Positions 55,620 to 64,000 of a DNA stretch of 64,000 bases are shown piece after piece. The notes beneath the pieces are model-generated. The model saw only the letters and a list, made by a program, of their open reading frames with translations. It had not been told where the DNA came from and searched no databases. Numbering within the stretch: the stretch's first letter is position 1; each line of letters opens with the position of its first letter. A program made the translations under genes and the position numbers. Source of the DNA: Bacillus cereus G9842 (GTDB lineage: Bacteria > Bacillota > Bacilli > Bacillales > Bacillaceae_G); assembly GCF_000021305.1 (NCBI RefSeq), contig NC_011772.1, forward strand, positions 1,774,001 through 1,838,000, in the 5' to 3' direction.

Positions 55620-56621
55620 TCATTTTTTCCAAGGTTCTACAATATGTATCGTTTTATTTGTTGCATCTAACTCTACTTGAACACCGATAGGCATGGTAAT
55701 CATTGGATGTGTATGACAACAATCGAAGTCGGCTAGAAAAGGAATTCTTTGATTTTGAAGTACTTCTAATAGTATTTCAAAAGGTTTTCGATTTGTACCA
55801 CAATCATCAAATTGCTCATGTTTTCCAAGAATGATACCTGAAATTTTATCGAATACACCGTTAATTTTAAGGAATGAAAAGCTTCTTTCGATAGTAGCTG
55901 CATCTTTTGAACTGTCCTCAATAAAGAGAATATCGCCCTCTTGAATATGTGGCATATAGGGGCTACCAAAAATTCCTTGTATCGTGTTTAAATTCCCGCC
56001 AATAATACGCCCAGTAGCTTTTCCATCAATTACTGAAATCCAATTGTTTGGTCGAAGTTCTTTCTCCTTCGTCTTTTTTTCCCAATTAATAAATTCATCT
56101 GACCAAAATAATGGTTGTTTTATATGATAAGGAAGAGATTGATCATGTAGTAAAGTTTCTGCAAAATATTTGTATGTGCAATTAACAAAAGGTTCAAATT
56201 CGCCAAAGGAAGGGACGAGAGCTGGCCCATAAAATGTAGGAATTCCTGTTTTAACATAAATTCCTAGTAATAAAGCAGTTGCATCTGAATATCCAATCAT
56301 TATTTTAGGGTTATTTAGAAAAGCATCATAATCAATATAAGGTAATAGTGAATTTGAATTCATCCCACCAATTGTTGACATAATACAAGAAATATTAGGA
56401 TTTCTTATCAAGGCATTTAGTTCCTCAGCGCGCTCTTGTATACTACCAGAACGATAAAAATCATATCGACCTGTTAATGAACCTTCTAATATATGAAACC
56501 CTTTCTGTTGTAAGTAAGATTTTGCTCGTTCAAATCTTTTTAGAGAAGTGTAAGTTACTGGTGAAGAAGGGGAATAGATCCCAATTGTGTCTCCGTATTG
56601 CAATGATTTTGGAAGTAGCAT
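55620..56621 (-). CDS. S66-family LD-carboxypeptidase / MccF-like peptidase
   Basis: A 333-residue serine peptidase of the S66 family: the nucleophile is Ser112 in MIGYSDATALL, Glu in LFIEDSSKD and His in CCHTHPM complete the triad. The family includes LdcA, which trims murein tetrapeptides, and MccF, which inactivates peptidyl-nucleotide antibiotics. The IDGKATGRIIGGNL loop is compatible with the MccF branch. I cannot tell which substrate it uses. Confidence 0.85.
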   Translation of the reverse strand: MLLPKSLQYGDTIGIYSPSSPVTYTSLKRFERAKSYLQQKGFHILEGSLTGRYDFYRSGSIQERAEELNALIRNPNISCIMSTIGGMNSNSLLPYIDYDAFLNNPKIMIGYSDATALLLGIYVKTGIPTFYGPALVPSFGEFEPFVNCTYKYFAETLLHDQSLPYHIKQPLFWSDEFINWEKKTKEKELRPNNWISVIDGKATGRIIGGNLNTIQGIFGSPYMPHIQEGDILFIEDSSKDAATIERSFSFLKINGVFDKISGIILGKHEQFDDCGTNRKPFEILLEVLQNQRIPFLADFDCCHTHPMITMPIGVQVELDATNKTIHIVEPWKK

Positions 56622-56647
56622 TTGAATGAATCCCTTCTATTAAATAG

Positions 56648-56772
56648 TTTATCCCGCTATTTGCTGTGCAGTAAGATCCCCACCTCAAAATTCAGTGAAA
56701 GCGAAGAAGTTAGGTGGGGGGCGGGCTGCCCGTAAAAGCCCGATTGGTGGGGCTGATTAAAGTTTCCTTTAT
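56648..56772. repeat. bcr1-like mobile repeat
   Basis: A 125-base element bounded by TTTAT at both ends. It begins ATCCCGCTATTTGC, ends TTAAAGTTTCC, and contains CCCCACCT/AGGTGGGG and CGGGC/GCCCG pairs, so it is highly structured. It agrees with what I remember of the bcr1 repeats dispersed in B. cereus group genomes. The GC-rich content stands out from the flanks. Confidence 0.75.
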
Positions 56773-56948
56773 TTACGAGAATTTATTATTGAATATTCTT
56801 ACGTTTCAATATTGTAAGTTTACCATAAATAAATTAAAATAATCATTGCTGTATATGAATAAACATACCTTTTTGCCTTGACTGTATAAAGGAATTGTTG
56901 TTAAGGTTAAATGTGAGTGTATAAAAGGTTTGCTAAAGGAGTTTTGAA

Positions 56949-57902
56949 ATGAATCGGTTAAAATGGGGAAGGATGACAGTCCTATTAGTCATTATTTTAG
57001 GGGTATGTTGGTTCTTATTCCAAGGAAATCAAAAGAGCGTAGCAAATGTAGAGGGACAACCTTTGCAAGTGGCAGAACTACCTAAAGCAGGATTTTCTGA
57101 AAAAGTAGTCCCGCCAAAGTACATCCCACCAGAAATTAATGCAAAAGCAGCTATGATTATCGATGCGAGTGATGGAGATATTATTTATCAATATAATGAA
57201 AATGAAGCTTTTGCACCGGCTAGTATGTCTAAGATGATGACAGCGTATCTCCTACTAGAGAGTATACATAACGGGAAAGTTCGCTGGGAAGATCCAGTTA
57301 AAATGAGTGCGAAGGCGGCACAAACAGAGGGAGCGAGAATCCCAGTACAAGTTAATGACACATTAACTGTTAAAGATTTATATCATGCATTAATGATTGA
57401 GTCAGCTAATAATTCAGCTGTGGCTTTAGCAGAACATATGGCAAAATCGGAGAAAGATTTCGTTCAGCTTATGGATGCAAAAGCGAAACAGTTAAAAATG
57501 TCGGAACATGCTAAATTTGCAAATGCTTCTGGATTACAAGAGCCAGATGGAAGTGAAACAAAAATGACGGCTGCTGATGTAGCACAATTGGCGTATCATC
57601 TTATAAAAGATTATCCGGAAATATTAGAAGTGACTCACTTGCGTCAAAGTCAGCTAGCATTTAATAATATTAATGTTATAAGCACAAACGACATGTTAAA
57701 CAAAAATAATAAAAGTTTATATATAGAAGGAATGGACGGACTAAAAACAGGATTTACAGATAGTGCAGGATATTGTTTTACTGGGACTGCCAAGCAAGGT
57801 GATAACAGAATTATTACAGTAGTCATGGGGACCTCAAGTAAAACAAAACGTTTTACAGAGACGAATAAGTTAATGTCGTATGCATTTGGATTAGTTAATT
57901 AA
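56949..57902 (+). CDS. D-alanyl-D-alanine carboxypeptidase (DacF-like)
   Basis: A 317-residue S11-family penicillin-binding protein with an N-terminal membrane anchor. SxxK is Ser92-Met-Ser-Lys95 (PASMSKMMTAY), SxN is in IESANNSAVALAEHMA and KTG is in GLKTGFTDSAGYCFTG. It trims pentapeptides in the wall. The C-terminal amphipathic domain of larger members is absent, which is shorter than DacA. AAAGGAG precedes ATG. Confidence 0.88.
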   Translation: MNRLKWGRMTVLLVIILGVCWFLFQGNQKSVANVEGQPLQVAELPKAGFSEKVVPPKYIPPEINAKAAMIIDASDGDIIYQYNENEAFAPASMSKMMTAYLLLESIHNGKVRWEDPVKMSAKAAQTEGARIPVQVNDTLTVKDLYHALMIESANNSAVALAEHMAKSEKDFVQLMDAKAKQLKMSEHAKFANASGLQEPDGSETKMTAADVAQLAYHLIKDYPEILEVTHLRQSQLAFNNINVISTNDMLNKNNKSLYIEGMDGLKTGFTDSAGYCFTGTAKQGDNRIITVVMGTSSKTKRFTETNKLMSYAFGLVN

Positions 57903-57935
57903 GTAAGTAAAATACCAATCTAGATCGCTACATAA

Positions 57936-57986
57936 GTAAGGCTGTTTGTTGTTACTAATTTTAGATAACAATAAACAGTCTTTTTA
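57936..57986 (+). terminator. Terminator of dacF-like gene
   Basis: GGCTGTTTGTTGTTA and TAACAATAAACAGTC pair with one mismatch and are followed by TTTTTATTTT. Confidence 0.85.
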
Positions 57987-58032
57987 TTTTAACTTTAAAA
58001 AGGCAAAAGATTCTAAATACAAGTGTTATCAT

Positions 58033-58086
58033 TTGAGTTTATTTGTTGCTGTGATATTATAAAGTTATAAGCTTATTAATAATAAG
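58033..58086 (+). promoter_or_regulatory. Promoter and palindrome of second nitroreductase gene
   Basis: TTGAGT (58033-58038), 16 bases, TATTAT (58055-58060). CTTATT-AAT-AATAAG (58072-58086) follows near the expected transcript start and may be the operator of a MarR-type repressor. Confidence 0.55.
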
Positions 58087-58151
58087 TTTGAGGGGCGTAA
58101 TATGATGTATACATATGAAATAGCCTCAATTGAAAATTGGAGGGAATTATG

Positions 58152-58751
58152 ATGGCAAAAGATTTTTACTCAGCAATTGAAGACAGAAGATCTATTTATG
58201 CAATTAGTAAAGAGCAAGTAGTTTCTGATGAGAAAATTCAAGAAGTGATTTATCATGCTGTAAAACATACACCTTCAGCTTTTAATTCTCAAAGTGCTCG
58301 TGTTGTTGTTTTATTAGGAGAACAACATGATAAATTATGGGATATTACGAAAGAAACGTTAAGAAAAATTGTACCTGAAAATAACTTTGCACCTACTGAA
58401 GAAAAAATGAATGCATTTAAAAGTGGTTATGGGACGGTTTTATATTTTGAAGACAGTGAAGTAGTGGAAGGCCTTCAAGCAAACTTTGCATTATATAAAG
58501 ATAATTTCCCAACTTGGTCTCAGCAATCATCAGGAATGTTACAATTTGCAATTTGGACAGCTTTAGAAATTGAAGGGTTTGGTGCTACGTTACAGCATTA
58601 CAATCCGCTAATTGATGAAGAAGTGAGAAAAGAGTGGGATGTTCCAGGAAATTGGAAACTCACTGCGCAAATGCCATTTGGTAAACCGGTAGTACAGGCT
58701 GGTGAAAAAGAATTCCAATCGTTAGAAAACCGTGTAAAAATTTATAAATAA
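58152..58751 (+). CDS. MhqN-like nitroreductase-family oxidoreductase (paralogue)
   Basis: A 199-residue FMN-dependent reductase, clearly a paralogue of the protein encoded at 9959 (DRRSIYAIS, HTPSAFNSQSAR, GFGATLQHYNPL in the same positions). ATG 58152 is six bases after GGAGGGA. Quinone or nitroaromatic detoxification is likely. It has its own promoter. Confidence 0.86.
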   Translation: MAKDFYSAIEDRRSIYAISKEQVVSDEKIQEVIYHAVKHTPSAFNSQSARVVVLLGEQHDKLWDITKETLRKIVPENNFAPTEEKMNAFKSGYGTVLYFEDSEVVEGLQANFALYKDNFPTWSQQSSGMLQFAIWTALEIEGFGATLQHYNPLIDEEVRKEWDVPGNWKLTAQMPFGKPVVQAGEKEFQSLENRVKIYK

Positions 58752-58757
58752 TTTGAT

Positions 58758-58795
58758 AAAAGGTGAACAGGAATATAACCTGTTCGCCTTTTTTT
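58758..58795. terminator. Bidirectional terminator
   Basis: AAAAGGTGAACAGG and CCTGTTCGCCTTTTTTT pair with one G-x-G bulge, between the nitroreductase gene and the convergent small gene. Confidence 0.85.
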
Positions 58796-58964
58796 ATAAG
58801 TAATAAGGTTTTTTTTGTCCTTCATTTTTTATCTGATTTTTCAATTCATCTTTACGTGTTTCAACAACTGATATTTTTTGTAATGTTATCATTGAAACGA
58901 ATTGAATAAAAGCATAGTACAGCTCTATATTTTTTTGTATAGGATCATCTATTATATGTCTCAC
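58794..58964 (-). CDS. Small hypothetical protein, 56 residues
   Basis: Minus-strand frame: GTG start with a perfect AGGAGG seven bases upstream, then RHIIDDPIQKNIELYYAFIQ, a hydrophobic stretch and a charged C-terminal helix (ETRKDELKNQIKNEGQKK). It is bounded by the terminator shared with the nitroreductase gene. Function unknown. Too short for the usual ORF cut-off. Confidence 0.72.
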   Translation of the reverse strand: MRHIIDDPIQKNIELYYAFIQFVSMITLQKISVVETRKDELKNQIKNEGQKKPYYL

Positions 58965-58977
58965 AAATATGCCTCCT

Positions 58978-59566
58978 CTTTTTATTAGGATATGTATATA
59001 ATACTATGGTTATCCTATAAATTCTATAATCAGAAAAAGAGAACAATTGGTATAGTGTGTGCTTTCTTTAAAGGAGAAATGGTTTTTATAAAATAAATCT
59101 TACAATTCGTCAAATTATTTCAAAATTGTAGATAGTATAGAAAATTAGTTTTCTAAAAATATTATACTATTGATTAATAGAGTGATTTTTGTCATGATGA
59201 AAGTATACTTTATGTAAGGAGCTTTATAAGGAAATACATAATGTAGTTTGTATTAGGTTAATAGAATTTTTCATAGAAGATAGAAAAGGGATATTTTATA
59301 TTGAGATATTAAATGAAATGTCGAATTTTTATGCGATATACAAGAAATTTGAAAAAATCATTGCAAAAACACTATGTTTAATGATAAAGTTCACATGAAG
59401 TTCACACGGATTTCACTTTGTTCATTTAAAATGAACTCTGTGTGAAAAATAAAACTCTTGCTAAAAAATGGAACTGGATGAATATTTTACTTTGATAATA
59501 TTGTAAAGTATTAAAGTTTTAAGTTTTTTTTAAGAGGATAGTAGGGAAAGGAAGTAAAGACAACTT
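58978..59566 (+). promoter_or_regulatory. entFM upstream region with 11-bp-phased TTCAC repeats
   Basis: About 590 AT-rich bases. TTCAC occurs at 59390, 59401 and 59412, exactly 11 bases apart (TTCACA-N5-TTCACA-N5-TTCACT), then TTCATT at 59421. That is the pattern of a Bacillus PhoP box; the reverse strand reads TGTGAA-N5-TGTGAA, close to a WalR box. TTCACACGGA and TCTGTGTGAA also form a dyad (59401-59444). TTGCTA at 59458 may be a weak -35. Confidence 0.55.
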
Positions 59567-60865
59567 ATGAAAAAAGTAATTGCAGGTTTAGCAGCAGCTT
59601 CTGTAGCTGGCGTTGCAGTTCCAGGAATGGATTCTGCTCATGCACAAGTTTCAAATGAAGCGCTAAAAGAAATTAATGGACAAACTCAAACTCAAACGAC
59701 TGTAACTGAAACAAAAACTGTAGAAACAACTTCTGAATTAAAATACACAGTAACTGCTGATGTATTAAATGTTCGTTCAGGTGCTGGTACAGGACATAAC
59801 GTTATTTCTAAAGTAAAATCAGGCCAAGTGCTACAAGTAGTTGGACAAGAAAATGGTTGGTTCAAAGTAAACGTAAATGGTCAAACAGGTTATGTAAGTG
59901 GTGACTTCGTAACGACTGGTGGCAAAACAGGAACGACTGTTCAACAAGGAACAGGTACTTACACAGTAAACGTTTCTTCACTTAACGTACGTACAGGCCC
60001 AAGTACATCTCATACAGTATTAGGTTCTGTAAACAAAGGTAAAACAGTACAAGTTGTAGGTGAAGTACAAGATTGGTTTAAAATCAACTTCAATGGTGGA
60101 ACTGGATACGTAAGCAAAGACTTCGTAACAAAAGGTGGTTCTGCTGTATCTAACGAAACACAACAACCAACTACAAACAACAATACTACAACAGTTCAAA
60201 CTGGTGGTTCTTATGTTGTTAACACTGGTGCTTTAAAAGTACGTACAGGCCCAGCTACATACAACGCTGTAATCGGTGGAGTAACAAATGGTAAAGTATT
60301 AAACGTTACTGGCGCTGAAAATGGTTGGTACAAAATTAACCATAACGGCCGCACAGGTTACGTAAGTGCAGACTTCGTTAAGTTTGTAAAAGGCGGAGTA
60401 AATAACGTTACAAATAACAATAACAATAACAATAACAATAACGTTACAAATAACGTTCAACAACCAGGTAAAGACGTACAAAAACCAACAACAGGTGGAG
60501 ATACATCTTCAATCGCTGGATTCGCTAGATCTTTAAATGGTTCACCATACAGAACTGCTGGTACAACACCTGCTGGTTTTGACTGCAGTGGATTCATTCA
60601 CTACGTATTAAATCAAACTGGTCATAAAGGCGCTCGTCAAACAGTTGCTGGATACTGGAGCTCTAAAACAAAAACTAGCAATCCACAACCAGGTGATTTA
60701 GTATACTTCCAAAATACTTATAAATCAGGTCCTTCTCACATGGGTGTTTACTTAGGAAACGGTCAGTTCATTAGTGCAGAAACAGATGCAACTGGTGTAC
60801 GTATTAGTTCTGTAAGTAACTCTTACTGGAGCAAGCACATTTTAGGTTACACAAAAGCATACTAA
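59567..60865 (+). CDS. entFM: EntFM/CwpFM cell-wall peptidase with three SH3b domains
   Basis: A 432-residue secreted protein. The signal peptide ends near residue 27 (AHAQ). Three bacterial SH3 repeats (each with VLNVRSG/LNVRTG/LKVRTG, then GW/DWFKVN and TGYVS) bind the wall; a Gln/Thr/Asn-rich linker follows; the C-terminal NlpC/P60 domain has FDCSGF, SHMG and the third residue before FIS. It acts as a gamma-D-glutamyl-type endopeptidase, known in B. cereus for cell shape, motility and adhesion. Confidence 0.93.
   Translation: MKKVIAGLAAASVAGVAVPGMDSAHAQVSNEALKEINGQTQTQTTVTETKTVETTSELKYTVTADVLNVRSGAGTGHNVISKVKSGQVLQVVGQENGWFKVNVNGQTGYVSGDFVTTGGKTGTTVQQGTGTYTVNVSSLNVRTGPSTSHTVLGSVNKGKTVQVVGEVQDWFKINFNGGTGYVSKDFVTKGGSAVSNETQQPTTNNNTTTVQTGGSYVVNTGALKVRTGPATYNAVIGGVTNGKVLNVTGAENGWYKINHNGRTGYVSADFVKFVKGGVNNVTNNNNNNNNNNVTNNVQQPGKDVQKPTTGGDTSSIAGFARSLNGSPYRTAGTTPAGFDCSGFIHYVLNQTGHKGARQTVAGYWSSKTKTSNPQPGDLVYFQNTYKSGPSHMGVYLGNGQFISAETDATGVRISSVSNSYWSKHILGYTKAY
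60412..60442 (+). repeat. AAC/AAT trinucleotide-type repeat in entFM linker
   Basis: AATAAC units in tandem encode a run of ten asparagines, flanked on each side by AACGTTACAAATAAC. Tracts like this vary in copy number between strains. Confidence 0.85.
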
Positions 60866-60898
60866 GAAAAAGTAGTTTTATATACTTTTCGTATAGAG

Positions 60899-60935
60899 AA
60901 AAGGCTTTCCAAGGAAACTTGGGAAGCCTTTTTAT
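60899..60935. terminator. Terminator of entFM
   Basis: AAAAGGCTTTCCAAG and CTTGGGAAGCCTTTTT pair with one mismatch around GAAA. Confidence 0.88.
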
Positions 60936-60964
60936 AGTTGAATAAATTGGAAGTTTAATAGTTT

Positions 60965-61729
60965 TTATTTTAACTTTCCATTTAAAAATCGATCATATAA
61001 GTCGTGGAAATAGTTAGGACGAAATAAGTTCGCTGCATGTCCTGCTAAAGGTATTTCCTTGTATAGAACGTTAGGTAAAATAGATTTCAAATCAAATAGA
61101 CAAGATTTATAGAGATGATCATGCTCTCCCATTACCCATAGTATAGGGTGAGGGAGTGATTTTAATTTAGATTTTAAATCGAATTCTAACCGATGTCGTA
61201 ATGACTGGGCAATTATGGATGAATGTAATTGTAATCCGAAACGGTAGTAAATATTTCTTGAAATGACTGCGAATGGATTTGCTTTTAGTATACCACTTGG
61301 AAAAATAGTATTTGCGTATTGAGAGAGCCATTTAGAGTATTCATCTCCTCGCTTCTCCCAAAAATTTTGAAATACATTATATAAACGAGAAGGGTTATTG
61401 TAATGTCCTCCAATATGACAAATACTTAATACTTTTTCTGGATGCATTTGTGCAAAAATTGTAGAGATGTAACAGCCGTAACTTAGTGCACAAATATGAG
61501 CTTTTTTAATATTTTCTTGTTCATATAAGTTTAATAATTGATCTACGAGGCGCTGTAATGAAAAGTCGATTGCTTCTCCTTTATCATCACCGTGACCTAA
61601 TAAGTCATAAGTTATAATGTTGTAGGAGGCAGAAAATCGTTTTTGCTCCTTTTTGAAGGCGCGACGATTACCAACTAACCCATGAATAAAAATAATTGTT
61701 TCCTTTTCAGAATGTATATTTGTTTGCAA
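60965..61729 (-). CDS. Alpha/beta hydrolase
   Basis: A 254-residue alpha/beta-hydrolase fold protein: FIHGLVGNRRAF is the oxyanion-side HG motif, the nucleophile elbow is ALSYG (Ala instead of the first Gly), the acid is in GEHDHL and the catalytic His in AGHAANLF. The substrate is unknown. TTG 61729 follows AAAGGAG by eight bases, whereas GTG 61747 has no ribosome binding site. Confidence 0.85.
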   Translation of the reverse strand: MQTNIHSEKETIIFIHGLVGNRRAFKKEQKRFSASYNIITYDLLGHGDDKGEAIDFSLQRLVDQLLNLYEQENIKKAHICALSYGCYISTIFAQMHPEKVLSICHIGGHYNNPSRLYNVFQNFWEKRGDEYSKWLSQYANTIFPSGILKANPFAVISRNIYYRFGLQLHSSIIAQSLRHRLEFDLKSKLKSLPHPILWVMGEHDHLYKSCLFDLKSILPNVLYKEIPLAGHAANLFRPNYFHDLYDRFLNGKLK

Positions 61730-61965
61730 AAAGGATACTCCTTTCACTAACTGGAGATTTATATCGTGTTGTAAATTATTTATAATTTACATAGAATAAT
61801 ATTAAGTACCAGGTAATAATATCAGATGTTTATATCTGTTGTAAAGATGAGTTTTTATGTATATTTTGTAAAAATAGAAAAAGTGTGTTTACATTCAGTT
61901 TACATTTGTATCGTATTCTAATTTTAGAAAGAACAGATTTGTTTAACACGAGGAGATGAACAGGA

Positions 61966-63726
61966 ATGGAAGTTAGAAATGAAATGAAGAAAAAAGGGAG
62001 TTGGAGGCAGTTTTTACGCCTTATTCAAGATACAAATCCTCCGAAAGGAATTTTAGTTTTTGCATTATTAATGAGTTTGCTTTCTACGGGAGCGAGTTTA
62101 TTTATTCCCATGCTAACAAAAGGATTAGTAGATAATTTTTCGCTTTCTTCAATTAGTGCAGGACAAATTGTTGGGTTAGTTGCTTTCTTTGTAATGCAAA
62201 CTATTGCGGCAGGGTTATCTATATATTTACTAAATTATATTGGGCAGAAGATTGTAGCGGGACTAAGAGAACGTTTGTGGAAAAAGGTACTTATCTTGCC
62301 GGTATCTTATTACGATCAAAATAGAACAGGTGATACGATTAGCCGTATGACGAATGATACAGGTGTTGTGAAAACGTTAATTTCTGAGCATTTGTCAAAC
62401 TTATTAACAGGTGGTATTTCAATTGTTGGATCGTTAATTGTATTATTTGTTTTAGATTGGAAAATGACTGCGTTACTTTTAACGGTTATTCCGTTGTCTG
62501 TATTAATTTTAGTTCCACTTGGACGAAAAATGTATAAGATTTCAAAAGCGCTTCAAGATGAAACGGCATCTTTTACAAGTGTGTTAACGCAAGTGTTATC
62601 GGAAATTCGTTTAGTGAAATCTTCAAATACAGAAAAAAGAGAATATGAAACGGGTAATACAGGTATACAAAAGTTATTACAATTTGGTTTGAAAGAAGGA
62701 AAAGTGCAAGCATTAATTTCGCCAGTTATGTCGTTTGTTTTAATGGCACTACTTGTTATTATCGTAGGATATGGCGGGATGCGAGTTTCTAGCGGTGCAT
62801 TAACAACTGGTGAACTTGTAGCGTTTATTTTGTATTTAGTTCAAATTATAATGCCGATGAGTCAATTATCTATGTTCTTTACACAATTTCAAAAGGCAAT
62901 CGGTGCAACGGAAAGAATTAGTACGATTTTAGAATATGAAGTAGAAGATCATGAAACTGGTGTGAAAGTGGCAAATGCTAAGCAGCCGATCGTTCTTGAA
63001 AATGTACATTTTGAGTATAACGAAGAAGAGCAAGTTTTGAAAAATATTGATTTCATAATTGAATCTGGAAAAGTGACAGCGATTGTAGGACCAAGTGGTA
63101 GTGGGAAAACAACGTTATTCTCATTACTGGAACGTTTTTATGAGCCAACTAGTGGTGCCATTAAATTAGGAAAAGAATCAATTACGAGTTATTCATTACA
63201 GTCATGGCGACGTCAAATCGGTTACGTATCACAAGATAGTCCGTTAATCGATGGAACGATTCGTGATAATATTTGTTACGGTGTTGAAGGCGAAGTAACG
63301 GATGAAGAAATTGAAAAAGTAGCAGCAATGGCATATGTTGATGCATTTATTCATGACTTACCAAACGGTTATGCAACAGAAGTTGGAGAACGCGGTGTGA
63401 AGCTTTCTGGTGGACAAAGACAGCGAATTGCCATTGCCCGAGCGTTACTTCGAAATCCGCAAATTCTTATGCTAGATGAGGCAACTTCAAGCTTAGATAG
63501 TAAATCTGAGTCTGTCGTTCAAAAAGCGTTAAATAACTTAATGAAAGGCAGAACAACGTTAGTGATTGCGCATAGACTTTCTACTGTTGTAGATGCAGAT
63601 AAAATTATCTTTATTGAGAAAGGGAATCTTACAGGTAGTGGTACGCATGATGAATTATTACAGACGCATGATATGTATCGTGAGTTTGCAACGCAACAAT
63701 TGAAAATTAAAGAGGGTGCATTTTAA
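61966..63726 (+). CDS. ABC exporter, BmrA-like half-transporter
   Basis: A 586-residue fusion of six membrane helices (to about 320) and an ATPase with GPSGSGKTT, signature [15 protein letters not shown] and Walker [13 protein letters not shown]. It resembles B. subtilis BmrA and other MsbA-like multidrug or lipid homodimers. AGGAGATGAACAGG lies before ATG. The response-regulator gene follows after 31 bases, so they may be cotranscribed or functionally linked. Confidence 0.88.
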   Translation: MEVRNEMKKKGSWRQFLRLIQDTNPPKGILVFALLMSLLSTGASLFIPMLTKGLVDNFSLSSISAGQIVGLVAFFVMQTIAAGLSIYLLNYIGQKIVAGLRERLWKKVLILPVSYYDQNRTGDTISRMTNDTGVVKTLISEHLSNLLTGGISIVGSLIVLFVLDWKMTALLLTVIPLSVLILVPLGRKMYKISKALQDETASFTSVLTQVLSEIRLVKSSNTEKREYETGNTGIQKLLQFGLKEGKVQALISPVMSFVLMALLVIIVGYGGMRVSSGALTTGELVAFILYLVQIIMPMSQLSMFFTQFQKAIGATERISTILEYEVEDHETGVKVANAKQPIVLENVHFEYNEEEQVLKNIDFIIESGKVTAIVGPSGSGKTTLFSLLERFYEPTSGAIKLGKESITSYSLQSWRRQIGYVSQDSPLIDGTIRDNICYGVEGEVTDEEIEKVAAMAYVDAFIHDLPNGYATEVGERGVKLSGGQRQRIAIARALLRNPQILMLDEATSSLDSKSESVVQKALNNLMKGRTTLVIAHRLSTVVDADKIIFIEKGNLTGSGTHDELLQTHDMYREFATQQLKIKEGAF

Positions 63727-63757
63727 AAAAATATATTAGATGCTAAGTAGAAAGGAA

Positions 63758-64000
63758 ATGGTTCCTTTGATACCTAAAATTTTAATAGTAGACGACGATC
63801 CACACATTAGGGAACTCGTTTCTGTATTTTTAGAACGAGAAGGTTTTCAAACATATGAGGCAATTGATGGAGTAGATGCACTTCGGAAAATGGATGACGT
63901 AAAAGTCGATATGGTTATTCTTGATATCATGATGCCAAATATGGATGGATTTGATGTATGTTTTGAATTAAGAAAATACTATGATATCCCGGTTCTGATG
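63758..64000 (+). CDS. Response regulator, 5' part (cut by window end)
   Basis: The receiver domain begins PKILIVDDDPHIRELVSVFL and has the acidic pair and the phospho-acceptor Asp in MVILDIMMPNMDGF. The frame continues past the window, so the output domain is not seen (OmpR-type is usual here). The start is ATG 63758 or TTG 63767; the latter has AAAGGAA at better spacing. Confidence 0.85.
   Translation, partial: MVPLIPKILIVDDDPHIRELVSVFLEREGFQTYEAIDGVDALRKMDDVKVDMVILDIMMPNMDGFDVCFELRKYYDIPVLM

Noticed and set aside
60965..61747. GTG 61747 as start of the alpha/beta hydrolase
   Set aside because: No ribosome binding site precedes it, whereas AAAGGAG precedes TTG 61729 by eight bases.

Overview
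This window looks like a chromosomal segment of a Bacillus cereus group bacterium. It is AT-rich and uses strong AGGAGG-type ribosome binding sites with many GTG and TTG starts. It carries an entFM-type three-SH3/NlpC-P60 protein, two short dispersed repeats that look like the group-specific bcr1 element, and an L-lactate dehydrogenase and cydABDC block of Bacillus type. I see no rRNA, tRNA or CRISPR array.

Left part (1-23.9 kb, core-like): an Acr3-type arsenite permease; an azoreductase behind a promoter with a TACT-N7-AGTA palindrome; brnQ behind a good SigA promoter with a near-perfect CodY box; a VOC/methylmalonyl-CoA epimerase; a ycnJ-ycnI-like copper pair; a DMT exporter divergent from a LysR regulator; an Rrf2 regulator, a FrnE-like DsbA protein and an MhqN-type nitroreductase, with the same TGTAA-N9-TTACA operator in front of the first two; a membrane-anchored amidase; an AI-2E family permease; ldh; a flavin amine oxidase; a CobW-type GTPase; a five-gene LivKGFHM-type ABC importer; and a LysR/DUF4865 pair followed by only the first residues of a tautomerase gene.

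Accessory island (about 24.0-40.0 kb): the tautomerase is broken at its 13th codon or so. It is followed by an unassigned 400-bp stretch, a divergent PhyH-type dioxygenase and a tightly packed 14-gene operon (25801-39238), then degenerate transposase fragments. The operon encodes CDP-4-keto-6-deoxyglucose synthesis, a GT4 and a GT2 glycosyltransferase, a CobT-like phosphoribosyltransferase lacking the family's catalytic glutamate, a HAD phosphatase, a DUF98/UbiC-like chorismate lyase, an AMP-ligase, an acyl carrier protein, a BtrH-like acyltransferase, a TobZ/NodU-type carbamoyltransferase and a three-subunit ABC-2 exporter. Together they read as a biosynthetic cluster for an exported, glycosylated, carbamoylated, probably 4-hydroxybenzoyl-containing ribosyl compound. 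I do not recognise it as a described pathway, and it is the most interesting content of the window. A consensus promoter with a cre/LacI-type site just downstream of its -10 drives it, and a hairpin inside the transposase relic probably ends it.

Right part (40-64 kb): a MarR regulator with a luciferase-like oxidoreductase; cydABDC (cytochrome bd and its ABC assembly exporter); a small glycan locus (SGNH-like protein, an unusual GT2-GT2-zinc-ribbon-methyltransferase fusion, a sugar aminotransferase, a hexapeptide acetyltransferase); small lipoprotein and hypothetical genes; a pair of 4-TM DMT proteins; an S66 LD-carboxypeptidase/MccF-like peptidase; a DacF-like D,D-carboxypeptidase; a second MhqN-type nitroreductase; a 56-codon gene not seen in longer-ORF scans; entFM with three 11-bp-phased TTCAC repeats upstream; an alpha/beta hydrolase; a BmrA-like ABC exporter; and the start of a response regulator cut by the window edge.
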